The notes beneath the pieces are model-generated. The model did no database searches. It saw only the letters and a program-made list of their open reading frames with translations, and was not told where the DNA came from. A program made the position numbers and the translations under genes. A stretch of DNA of 15,895 nucleotides from Diplocarpon mali (taxonomy: Eukaryota > Ascomycota > Leotiomycetes > Helotiales > Drepanopezizaceae), in the NCBI GenBank assembly GCA_024741835.1, contig JAENRP010000594.1, positions 1-15,895 of the forward strand, read 5' to 3'. How positions within the stretch are numbered: position 1 is the stretch's first letter; every line of letters begins with the position of its first letter. This document shows, in pieces, positions 1-9,933 of this stretch.

Positions 1-3000
1 AAAATTAAAGATAGACTTTATATTATCTTAAAGGTAATATTATAGAAATTAACTCTTAAGCCGGACCTATAAGTGGATTCCTTTAAGGAAAGTACACTCT
101 TTACCCTAATATAATTAAGTAAGGATAAAGAGAAAAGATAGACTTTTAAGCTAGGATTATAAGTGAAATTTGCGAAAATAACTCTTAAGTTAAAATTATA
201 AGTAGATTATAAAGTATTTTTAAAAATGACTTTTAAGCTAAGATTATAAGTGAATTTAATAGAAATAACTCTTAAGCTAAGACTATAAGTAGATTCTATA
301 GATTTGCTAATAATAACTCTTAGGCTAAGATCGCAAGTGAAATTTGTAGAAATAACTCCTAAGCTAGGACTATAAGTGAAATTCGCAGATTTATTAAAAA
401 CGACTCTTAAGCTAAGACTATAAGTAGATCTTGCTATTTTTAGGAAATCGACTCTTAAGCTAAGACTATAAGTAGATCTTACGATTTTATTAAAAACGAC
501 TCTTAAGCTAGGCTTGCAATTAGAAAATAGTAAAACCTTAAATTACTATTACTAATCCTTTTTAATTACTAATAATAAAGTATTAACTAATAATAGGCTA
601 CTAAAGCTATTAAAAGCCGAAAGCCTATTAAGGTATTAGCTAATATATAGAAGATTTGCGCATTTAAAGCTAGAGAAATTAAAAGGCCTATATAAGGTCT
701 TGATCTTAAAATAGAAGATCTAAGTATTAAAGGATCGCTTAGTATATTGAATTTGTAAGCTAATAAAACTTTAAAATTAGATATAAACTAAGCTTAATTT
801 ATAAAAAGATTTAATATTAGTACTAATATCTATTAATATTATTAAGCTATTTATAACCTTAATTAAAGGAAATAATTAGTTTTTTTAAATAGTAGATAAC
901 TCTACTTAGCAGATATAGACCATTTGCGCTAAGACCAAATCTAAGCTTATAGAAAAGCTAGAAACTTAAAAAGTAATAGAGAAACGCTGGACTTAATTAA
1001 AGCTAATAGCTATTAGGTTTGATAATATATTAAAGATTAAGGTAAAGCTTAATAAATAGGTAAAATAAGGAATTTATTATAAACTAACTATAATATATAA
1101 GGGTTCTTACTAAAATGGTATTACTAAGCGAAGTATCTAATAAGTAAAGACTAACTATTGCGCTCTATTATAAGATGCTAACTTACTATTAGAATTCTAA
1201 GACCTTGCGATTAAGGCAAATATATACTTATAAAATAGAATAGGTAATAGACTAATAGTTAATAGTATTTAAATATTATTATATAAGGCATATTTTAAAT
1301 AGAAACTAAGCTTAGACTATATCTGCGTCTTTAAAAGCGTCTACTATTCTTATATTAGCCTAAAGTCCTAACCCGCGGGTATAAAGAGTAAGAAGCTAAT
1401 AAATTAAGGTAAAGAGTATATATTTATTAAGTATATTAAATAAATAATAAAGCAATAGATAGTATATACGCTAGATCTAAGGTAAGTAATTATATCCTTA
1501 GTAGTTGAGTTTAATAAATCTCGAAATAGGAGGGAGCTATCCTTAAAGCTTTATATACTTAGAGATTCGCAAGGTATACTACTTAATAGTAATACTATTA
1601 AGCCGAACTAATAACCCCTTTCTCTTAGCTTAGGCATATTAAGTATACCTGCTAATCGACGACCTACTAGTTGCTTAAAGGCCGAATAGACTATTCCTAT
1701 CATTTGCGAACTACTTAAAGTATAAAATAACTTTAATATTATTATCCCTTTAGTTAAAGTACCTATAGTAAAGGATATTCTTAAAATAGGTATAAGTAAT
1801 AATAAGCCTCTACTACTAAAAAGCAATTCCTTAAATAATAAGCCTATAGAACCTATAGCCGAACCTATGCCTTTAAAAAGGAATAGAGACTTAAAATTAG
1901 AAGATACCTTAGATAAACGCAAGTCTAAGCGTATTTAAGCTATAATAGTATATAAGATCTATAAGCTTGAACTTTAATAGAGCTTTAATAAGGATAATAT
2001 ATTCCTAGCCGCTAAGGGGATAATGAAAATCTCTCTTTTAAAGATGTATAATAAAGCTATTAATAACCTAAAGAATAAAGCAGTATAGAATAAGGCAATC
2101 TAAAAGGAGATAAGCTCTTTTATTATAAATAGTATATAAATAAAGGAACTGATACTAAAGGACGTAAACCTAGTTTTAATAAAGTGGGTCTTGCTAATTA
2201 AAATATATGCAAATAGGACCTTAGAATATTATAAGGCAAGGCTTATAGCTAAAGGCTTCTCCTAATAGTATAGAAAAGACTACTTTAATACATTTGCGCT
2301 AATAGTTCGCATAGATACCCTTTGCATATTTATAGCAATAGTAGCCGCTAAGGACCTTAAATATAAATAGTATGATATTAAAAATACATTTACTAAAGCG
2401 ATTATAAAGGAACGGATTTTTCTCTCTTAACCTAATAGTATTCCTATATGCGCTAGCCACTCTCTTTATATATTCTGTAGTATCTATAAGCTTAAATAAT
2501 CAACTTATAATTAAAACCTCTTATATAGCTTTACTTTAATAGAAATAGGATTTATTTAAAGCCTAGCTAACCCTTATCTATTTACTTATATTAAGTGTAG
2601 AATTAAGTTACTACTATATATTAATAATATTACTATAGCTATAAAAACAACTACTTAATTAGATTAGTTCTTTATAACAATTTAGAAACGTTTTAATACT
2701 AAGGATTTAAAGGAAATTTATAAGATTCTTAGCATCTATATCATAAGGAACTGCTTTATTTAAGAACTCTAATTAGACTAAGAGTAGTATATTAAGAAGA
2801 TCCTAGACCGAATAGGACTCTTTACTTATACTCCTAACTTTAAGCTAAAGCGTACTTTAATTAAAGGAAAGTATAATAAGTTAGAGCCTGCTAATAAAAA
2901 TAAGTAGAGAGGAGATCTGAAGAAGTATTAATAGGATATTAAAGCAATTATATATACTATAGTATATATAAGACCAGATATCGCCTTTATTATTAAGCAA

Positions 3001-3475
3001 CTTAATCAGAATCTAAAGGATTTGATAATTTAATATAAGAATGCAATTAAGCGATTTAAAAGGTACCTTAAATTGATAATTATATACAAGGTAAGATATA
3101 GACTAATAAAATATATAAGCGCAAAGCTTAAGGTATATACTAATTCTAATTAGGCAAATATAAAAGGTCGGAAAAGTATATCTAAAAGCGTAGTAGTACT
3201 ATATAGTAGACCTATATTATAGAAAAGTAGGAAGTAGAAATCAATAGCTATTATAAGTACTAAGGCTAAATATATATTAATATTATCAAATTGTAAGCAA
3301 AGATTATAAATCGCTTAAGTTTTAAAAGATATAGGTTTCGCTAAGTATATTAAATATAATAGGAATTATATTAATCTTTAAGCAGATAATATAAGGGCGA
3401 TTGCACTTATAAAGAATCCATACTTATATAAGCGATCGAAATATATTAATATTACCTACTACTTTATTTATAACC
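1..3475 (+). pseudogene. Copy A: decayed copia polyprotein fragment (pre-integrase to RNase H)
   Basis: This is the central and 3' part of a Ty1/copia gag-pol frame, read in codons starting at positions equal to 1 mod 3. It aligns to copy B at a constant offset of 6015 bases with no net indel, and the sampled differences are transitions. In order it holds a GAG-pre-integrase start (DGLYII-like, mutated), a ten-unit in-frame repeat array (52-530), the integrase core and reverse transcriptase, then RNase H. The first integrase Asp is AAT at 835, the second is still GAT at 1021, and the Glu is AAG (Lys) at 1126. The first RT Asp survives (GAT at 2374), but the YVDD box reads Y-I-N-N at 2617. The frame is cut by dozens of TAA/TAG codons. 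Its 5' end lies outside the window, and its 3' end stops near 3475, where similarity to B ceases. It is non-functional. Confidence 0.93.
52..530 (+). repeat. Ten-unit in-frame tandem array in copy A polyprotein
   Basis: Units beginning ACTCTTAAG or a close variant start at 52, 142, 181, 229, 268, 316, 355, 403, 451 and 499. The spacings are 90, 39, 48, 39, 48, 39, 48, 48 and 48 bases, all whole codons. Each unit encodes roughly T-L-K-L-G-L-(Q or stop)-V followed by a short variable stretch. The same positions and spacings recur in copy B. The array lies between the start of the GAG-pre-integrase region and the integrase zinc-binding region. Confidence 0.92.
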
Positions 3476-3610
3476 TGTCGTGCTGTATTTAGAGGTGGAT
3501 TCTCAATGGTGGCAGAAGCTTGTAAAATTCTACTCTAACTATATATCTGAGCTCCCTTTATAGAAGTGCTCTGTGGCCACTTCAGAGGTACATTATATAA
3601 GCCAGTCCTT

Positions 3611-3634
3611 AGAGGCCTTAGTGCCTAAGGCTCT
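3611..3634. repeat. Short inverted repeat (hairpin)
   Basis: GCCTTAG and CTAAGGC face each other across a TGC loop (3615-3631). The stem extends outward with AGAG and CTCT if one G is bulged. No T-run follows that would make it a classical terminator, and its role is unknown. Confidence 0.5.
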
Positions 3635-3866
3635 TTATAGCGCAATATACCCCCTAGGTAAGAAGCAGCTCCTAGCTAGGCTTAGCTATAACTAGCGCCA
3701 GATCTAGTATATAAGACTCCTTTATTATGCTCCTTAGCTTTTAGAATAATGAAAATTGCTTGATAAAGCTATAATGAATAAAAGAGGGAGCGCGGTTCTA
3801 GGTGCTTCCTCTATAGAATGGAAGCTAAATTAGGTAATAAAGGAAAGTTAATAAAGGCAGCGCGCC

Positions 3867-3874
3867 TATAAAAG
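3867..3874 (+). promoter_or_regulatory. TATA-like box upstream of the ATG at 3935
   Basis: TATAAAAG lies about 60 bases before the ATG at 3935, in a G+C-richer setting (GCGCGCC before it). Distance and sequence suit a fungal core promoter, or the promoter of an LTR. In DNA this rich in TA, chance matches are common, and the support comes mainly from its position before a coherent start. Confidence 0.35.
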
Positions 3875-3934
3875 TACGCGTTTTTCCCTTATAAAGCTTT
3901 CCTTCCTTATACTTCTTTAAATAATTAATTTAAA

Positions 3935-3945
3935 ATGGAGAATAG
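3935..3945 (+). pseudogene. First codons of a gene-like segment split by copy B
   Basis: ATG-GAG-AAT-AG runs straight into the target duplication of element B. If B and one AATAG are removed, the codons continue at 10134 as M-E-N-S-N-N-N-S-K-E-R-P-T-R-A-T-T. B therefore appears to have landed in codon 4 of this frame. The rest is described at 10129-11045. Function is unknown. Confidence 0.5.
3941..3945. repeat. Target site duplication of element B, left copy
   Basis: AATAG directly precedes the 5' LTR and is repeated at 10129-10133 directly after the 3' LTR. A 5-bp duplication is typical of copia integration. It fixes both LTR boundaries and shows that the two flanks were once joined. Confidence 0.9.
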
Positions 3946-4140
3946 TATTGAGATAGGTGATATAGTTATCACTCCGATATATTATTATATGACCCTACTG
4001 CTTAGTTAGTAGGATATTGATACGTATATAGCTATAGGGAAGAAAGGGGTAACCTTCCTTCCTTAACTCTTACTAATATATCGACTATCGACCTTTAGAA
4101 GCCTCCTTTACCTATTGCGCTGACTTACTTAAGTTTAATA
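3946..4140 (+). repeat. 5' LTR of copy B
   Basis: This 195-bp repeat matches 9934-10128 and 13932-14126. It begins TATTGAGATAGG, where copy C keeps TGTTGAGATAGG, so the canonical TG has become TA. It ends AATA, probably once AACA, again a CpA loss. Differences among the three copies are transitions. An internal purine/pyrimidine hairpin lies at 4038-4062. Confidence 0.94.
4038..4062. repeat. Inverted repeat inside the LTR
   Basis: GGAAGAAAGG and CCTTCCTTCC flank GGTAA and pair at 9 of 10 positions. The element recurs at 10026-10050 (one further base changed) and 14024-14048. It holds no CpA or TpG, so RIP would spare it. Its conservation is therefore weak evidence for function, although an RNA stem in the LTR transcript is possible. 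Confidence 0.6.
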
Positions 4141-4152
4141 GGTTATAAGCCT
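4141..4152 (+). other. Primer-binding site (initiator tRNA-Met, anticodon arm)
   Basis: GGTTATAAGCCT lies immediately after the LTR. Allowing two RIP-type changes it would read GGTTATGAGCCC, the complement of GGGCTCATAACC, the anticodon arm of fungal initiator tRNA-Met (anticodon CAT). Copia-type elements such as Drosophila copia and yeast Ty5 are known to prime from a cleaved half of this tRNA. The site is identical in copy C (14127). Confidence 0.75.
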
Positions 4153-4262
4153 TAGATAGACTGATAATAGATTATTAACTTCCTTTAGAAAGCACTTGCG
4201 CTGCAACTGTTAATAGGAAGTTGAACGAGACTTATAGTAAGAGGCAAGCAATCGGCGAATAA

Positions 4263-4400
4263 GAGGTATAATTCCTTATTTAGCTAACTTGTATTATAAG
4301 AGGTATAATTCCTTGCTTTATAACCCCTTTAGTATTATAAGAGGTATGATTCCTTGCTTTACTATATTTTGTAGGAGGTATAATTCCTTGCGTTATAGCT
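4263..4400 (+). repeat. Four-unit tandem array in the 5' leader of copy B
   Basis: Units of the form GAGGTATAATTCCTT begin at 4263, 4300, 4341 and 4375, spaced 37, 41 and 34 bases. The array sits between the primer site and the gag start, so it would be in the 5' untranslated part of genomic RNA. Copy C has four units with the same spacings. No reading frame is conserved across it. An RNA packaging, dimerisation or promoter role is conceivable but not shown. Confidence 0.85.
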
Positions 4401-4545
4401 TAAAAACCCTTTTTGATAAGAGGACTTCCTCCTTATTTAATACTTTTATAATACCTACTATTTAATTATTTTAACCTTTTGATAGGAAGAGTGCCTTTAA
4501 CTATTTAATTTATTTGATTTTAATGTAATTCTATTTGAAATAGTA

Positions 4546-7500
4546 ATGGCTTCCGATTCTGATCGAAATACTAGACCTAGAGACCTTTAACTCTCTTAAA
4601 AGAATTGGCAATAATAGTTCGACGATTTAGAGCTTTACTTTAAGAGTAAAGGCATTGAAATAGCGATTTAAAAGATACTTATTAAATATGCGAGAATAGC
4701 CCTTTATATTCCTTTTACTAATTCGTTTACTTCTACTTTAATAGCTAATATAACTGCTAAGGATTTGCTAGATATATTAAATAAGCTTAGCCTAAGAGCC
4801 TTAATAAATAATAACTAAGAATCCTAAAGGTAGATTTTAAATATAAAAAAGGAGAAGGAGTATAAGCTAGCCTTAGCTAAATGCAAGCTTAAGATTAATA
4901 GAGGTTTAAGTAATAAAGACTAAGATTTTATTTAAATTTATAATAACGCGAAGATAAGATAGGATACTTTAAAAGTAAAATACTTTTAAACAACTGCCCT
5001 TAATACTTAGCATCTATTATAGTAGATCACTTTATTTTAATATAAAAAAGATAAAGATAGTAAGGATATAAATATAAATATAGACTCTGCTTAGTTTATA
5101 TTATATAAAGTAAGGAGGAGAGTAAGAGCTATAGATCTTAAGATAGCTATAACTTTTAAAGAAACTCAGCTTTTTAATTTCCTACTTAATAGCCTCTCTT
5201 TTAAGTTTACTATTGCGAAACAATCTTTTCTTATCTAACCTAACCTTAAGATCTATAAGAAGATCGACCTCCTTTAAACTATTAAATAAGACCTTAAAGG
5301 ACGCTTTAAATTGGCAAATACTATATTATAAGGTAATAATAAGCTTAAGAAGAGGAAGGAGCGTAGGATAAGCCCTTAAGCTTATTAGGGATACTACTTT
5401 TATAATAGTACTTATAATATTACTAATTATAAAGTTAAAAGGCAACTAATTGATATAATTGCTAGCTTTAATATTAAGAAGTAATTGAAGCAAAAGTTAA
5501 GAAGCAAACTGCCCTTATCCTACTAAAGGCTATAATTATTAAGGAAAGGCAAAGGAAAAGGCTATTTAGCCAAAACTTTAGCAAATACCTTTAATAATAA
5601 TAGTAGGTTATTTGAATTTAAATCCACTTCTGATAATTTAAATGATAATTATAATAAAGATACTTATGTTTTAAAAGCCGATCTTTGTAAGATCCTTGAA
5701 TCCGATTAGTATAGTAATATTAGTTATATAGCATATATAACTAATAAACCTTATTTATTTAAAGGCCTGCTTATTATAATAAAAAGGCGCTTTATTAAAG
5801 TTAGTAGTAGAAGGCTATATACGGACTTAATAGGTATAGTAGAAATAAATATCGCTAGCATTTCTTTCCTTTTGTAAAATGTTCTCTTTATACTTAGCTT
5901 AGGTATTAATCTTTTATCTAATTATAAGATCTATATAGAGTTGAATTATATAGGAGTTTTTAATAATCAATTTATATAGTTTATAAATAATAATTATAAA
6001 GTGATCTTTAAAGCTAAAATCAAAGATGGACTTTATATTATTTTAAAGGTAATATTATAGAAATTAACTCTTAGGCTGGACTTATAAGTGGATTCCTTTA
6101 AAGAAAGTGCACTTTTTACCTTAATATAATTGAGTAAGAATAAGGAGAATAGATAGACTCTTAAGCTAGGATTATAAGTAAAATTTGTAAAAATGACTCT
6201 TAAGTTAGAACTATAGGTAGATTATAAGGTATCTTTGAAAATGACTCTTAAGCTAGGATTATAAGTGAATTTAGTAGAAATGACTCTTAGGCTAGGATTG
6301 TGAGTGGATTTTGCAAATTTGCTAATAATAACTCTTAAGCTAGGATCGCAAGTAAAATTCGTAAAAATAACTCTTAGGCTAAGACTGTAAGTGAAATTCG
6401 CAAATTTGTTAAAGACGACTCTTAAGCTAAGACTGCAAGTGGATCTTGCTATTTCTGGAAAATCGACTCTTAAGCTAGGATTATAAATAGATCTTGCGGT
6501 TTTATTAAAAACGACTCTTAAGCCAGGCTTATAATTGGAAAATAGTAAAACCTTAAACTGCTATTATTAGTCCTTTTTAGCTACTGATAATAAAGTATCG
6601 ATTAATAATAGGCTACTAAAGCTATTAAAAGCCGAAAGCCTATTAAGGTATTAGCTAATATATAAAAGATTTGCATATTTAAAGCTAAAGAAATTAAAAG
6701 GCTTATATAAGGTCTTAATCTTAAAATAGAAGGTCTAAGTACTAAAGGATCGCTTAGTATACCGAATTTGCAAGCTAATAAAACTTCGAAATCGAATGTA
6801 AATTAAGCTTAATCTATAGAAAGATTTAATACTAGTGCTAATATCTATTAATACTATTAAACTATTTATAACCTTAATTAAAGGAAATAATTGGTTTTCT
6901 TAAAAAGTAGATAACTTTATTTAATAGATATAGACTATTTGCGCTAGGACTAAATCTAAGCTTATAAAAAAGCTGGAAACTTGGAAAGTGATAAAGGAAC
7001 GCTGGACCTAGTTAAGGCTAATAGCTATTAGGTCTAATAATGCATTAGAGATTAGGGCAAAGCTTAATAAATAGGTAAAATAAGGAGTTTATTATAAATT
7101 AACTATAATATATAAAGGTTTCTTTTAAAATAGCATTACTAAGCGAAGTATCTAGTAAGTAAAGATTAACTATTGCGCTTTACTGCAAGATGCTAATTTA
7201 CTATTAGAATTCTAGGACCTTGCGGTTAAAGCAAATATATACTTATAAAATAGAATAGGTAGTAGACTAATAGTTAATAGTACTTAAATATTGCTATATA
7301 AGGTATATTTTAAATAAAAACTAAGCTTAGACTATATCTGCGTCTTTAAAAGCGTCTACTACTCTTATATTAGCCTAAAGTCCTAGCCCGTAGGTATAAA
7401 GAGTAAGAAGCTAATAGATTAAGGTAGAGAGTATATATTTGTTAAGTATATTAAATAGATAATAAAGTAATAGATAGTATATACGCTAGACTTAAGGTAA

Positions 7501-9615
7501 GTAATTATATCCTTAGTAGTTAAGTTCGATAAATCTCGAAATAGAAGGGAGCTATCCTTAAAGTTCTATATACTTAGAGATTCGCAAGGTATACTACTTA
7601 ATAGTAATACTATTAAACTAAACTAATAACCCCTCTCTTTAAGCTTAAGTATATTAAGCGCACTTGCTAATCGACGACCTGCTAGTCGCCTAAAGGCTAA
7701 ATAGACTATTCCTATTATCCGCGAACTGCTTAAAGTATAAAATAACTTTGATATTATTATCCCTTTAATTAAAGCACTTAAGGTAAAGGATATTCCTAAA
7801 ATAGGTATAAGTAATAATAAGCCTCTACTATTAGAAAGTAGTTTCCTAGATAATAAGCCTATAGAACCTATAGCTGAACCTATATCTTTAAAAAGGAATA
7901 GAGACCTAGAACTAGAAGATACTTTAAACGAATGCGAGTTTAAGCATATTTAAGCTATAATAACATATAGGATTTATAAGCTCGAACTTTAATAAAGCTT
8001 TAACGAAGATAATGCGTTCCTAGCTGCTAAGGGAATAATGAAAATCTCTTTTCTAAAGACGTACGATAAAGCTATTAATAATCTAGAGAATGGAATAGTA
8101 TAAAATAAGGCAATCTATAAAGAGATAAGCTCTCTTACTGCAAATAGCATATAAATAGAGGAACTGATATTAAAGGACGTAAACCTATTATTAATAAAAT
8201 AGGTCTTTATAATTAAGATATATATAGATAGGACCCTAGAATGTTATAAGGCAAGGCTTATAGCTAAGGGCTTCTCTTAATAGTATGAAGAAGACTACTT
8301 TAATACATTTGCGCTAATAGTTTGCATAGATACCCTTTGCATATTTATAGCAATAGTAGCCGCTAAGGACCTTAAATATAAATAGTACAATATTAAAAAT
8401 ACATTTACTAAAGCGATTATAAAGGAACGGATTTTTCTCTCTTAACTTAATAGTATTCTTATACGCGCTAGCCACTCTCTTTATATACTCCGCAGTATCT
8501 TTAGACTTAAATAATCAGCCTATAATTAGAACCTTTTATATAATTTTACTTTAGTAGAAATAGGATTTGTTTAAAGCCTAGCTAACCTTTATCTATTTAC
8601 CTATGCTAAATATAGAATTAAGTTACTATTATATATTAATAATATTACTATAATTGTGAAAATAACTACTTAATTGGATTAGTTCTTTATAATAATTCGG
8701 AAACGTTTTAATACCAAGGATCTAAGGGGAATTTATAAGATCCTTAGCATCTGCGTTATAAGGAACCGCTCTACTTAAGAACTCTGGTTAAATTAAGAGT
8801 AGTATATTAAGAAGATCCTAGACCAAATAGGACTCTCTACTTATACTCTTAACTTTAAGCTAAAGTATACTCTAATTAAAGGAAAGTATAATAAGTTAGA
8901 GCCTACTAATGAAAATAAGTAGAAAGGAGATTTAAAGAAGTACTAATAAGATATTAGAGCGATTATATATACTATAGTATATATAAGACCAGATATCGCC
9001 TTTATTATTAAGTAACTTAGTCAGAACCTAAAGGATCTGACGATTTAATATAAGAATATAGTTAAGAGACTTAAAAGATACCTTTAATTAATAATTATAT
9101 AAAAGGTAAGATATAGACTAATAAAATATATAAGCGCAAAGCTTAAGGTATATACCGATTCCGATTGGGCAAATATAAAGGGTTAGAAAAGTATATCTAG
9201 AAGCGTAGCAATACTATATAGCAGACCTATATTATAAGAAAGTAGGAAGTAGAAATCAGTAGCTACTGTAAGTACTAAGGCCGAATATATATTAATATTA
9301 TTAAATTATAAGTAAGGATTATAAATTGCTTAAGTTCTAAAAGATATAGGTTTCGCTAAGTATATTAAATAAGATAGGAACTATATTAATCTTTAAGTAG
9401 ATAATATAAAGGCGATTGCACTTATAAAGAATCTATACTTATATAAGCGATCGAAATATATTAATATTACTTACTACTTTATCTGCGACTTTATTATAAA
9501 GAATAAGTTATTAATTACCTATATCCTAACCGATCGAATAGTAGTAGATGGATTTATAAAGCTATTAGAAACAGTTGCAAAGTTCAAAGCATTTAAAGAT
9601 ATGCTAAGGTTATAA
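4546..9615 (+). pseudogene. gag-pol: Copy B gag-pol polyprotein, single frame, many stops
   Basis: From ATG at 4546 to TAA at 9613-9615 the frame spans 1,689 codons plus stop with no net frameshift. A decayed CCHC zinc knuckle lies at 5392-5430, its Cys/His mostly now Tyr. The protease D-T-G is N-I-S at 5716-5724. The GAG-pre-integrase region is interrupted by a ten-unit repeat array (6067-6543). Integrase D, D and E are Asn (6850), Asn (7036) and Lys (7141). RT shows ARLIAKGFS at 8251, its first Asp is AAT at 8389, and YVDD is Y-I-N-N at 8632. RNase H keeps Y-T-D-S-D-W-A at 9151 and S-T-K-A-E-Y at 9271. The C-terminus resembles other fungal copia proteins. Stops are mostly TAA/TAG at expected Gln or Trp codons. 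The protein cannot be made. The original stop could also be the TAG at 9631, 18 bases on. Confidence 0.95.
6067..6543 (+). repeat. Ten-unit in-frame tandem array in copy B polyprotein
   Basis: Units start at 6067, 6157, 6196, 6244, 6283, 6331, 6370, 6418, 6466 and 6514. The spacings 90, 39, 48, 39, 48, 39, 48, 48 and 48 are all multiples of three and identical to copy A. Each unit encodes about T-L-(K/R)-L-(G/R)-L-(Q or stop)-V-(D/K/N). The last unit still has CCA (Pro) where others have CTA (Leu), so the ancestral unit probably carried Pro there. The units alternate between 13 and 16 codons. Confidence 0.94.
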
Positions 9616-9647
9616 AAGATAATAGGGGCTTAGTAAGCTTAAGGACG

Positions 9648-9805
9648 ACTCCTAGGCCCGCCTTGTAAGTCAGGTTATAAGGTCTTATAAAGGAAAGTTT
9701 TTAAATCGACTCCTAGGCCTAGACTGCGAATCAAGTTATATAGTCTTATAAAGGAACGCTTTTGGAAATTTGACTCCTAGTCCTACTTTATAAGTAGGAT
9801 TAGTG
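9648..9805 (+). repeat. Three-unit array in the 3' untranslated region, related to the coding array
   Basis: Units starting ACTCCTAGGCC or ACTCCTAGTCC begin at 9648, 9709 and 9773, spaced 61 and 64 bases, which is not a whole number of codons. The unit core (GACTCCTAGGCC, then about eight bases, then a GTAAGTC-like part) resembles the coding unit GACTCTTAAGCTAGGACTGCAAGTGGAT. The first two units also share a TCTTATAAAGGAA segment. Confidence 0.8.
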
Positions 9806-9924
9806 ATTTCAATAGAGGTTACTATTAATTAATTATTTTTAATTTAAAGAGATACTTAAGAGTTAAATTAGTATAAAAGGATAGTTATTATTTTCCCAAC
9901 TATAGGTTAATTAGAGTAAGGTCT

Positions 9925-9933
9925 AAGTAAGGG
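9925..9933 (+). other. Polypurine tract before the 3' LTR
   Basis: AAGTAAGGG, purine-rich with one T, ends directly at the 3' LTR start. Plus-strand DNA synthesis of LTR elements is primed from such a tract at this position. It is short and imperfect, and the call rests mainly on location. Confidence 0.55.

Larger units (their letters stand above)
3476..3934. other. G+C-richer non-coding stretch upstream of a split gene-like segment
   Basis: Similarity to the retroelement stops near 3475 and base composition changes at once. The first 125 bases or so (3478-3605) hold many CpA and TpG dinucleotides, which are almost absent from copy A, so this part seems little touched by RIP. A hairpin lies at 3611-3634 and a TATA-like box at 3867. 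I see no convincing reading frame. It could be the upstream region of the gene-like segment that resumes at 10129, or the LTR of an unrelated element beginning TGTCGTGCTG at 3478. No second copy is visible to settle this. Confidence 0.55.

Noticed and set aside
52..530. CRISPR-like array
   Set aside because: Units are degenerate, spacing alternates, units are in frame within a polyprotein, and the host is a fungus. These are coding tandem repeats.
1608..1922. Open frame of 104 codons on the - strand
   Set aside because: It is antisense to the integrase-to-RT linker of copy A. Openness comes from RIP bias (TAA/TAG on the + strand reading as TTA/CTA Leu). The protein is low in complexity and not recognised.
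3615..3631. Rho-independent terminator
   Set aside because: The hairpin lacks a following T-run, and the sequence context is eukaryotic.
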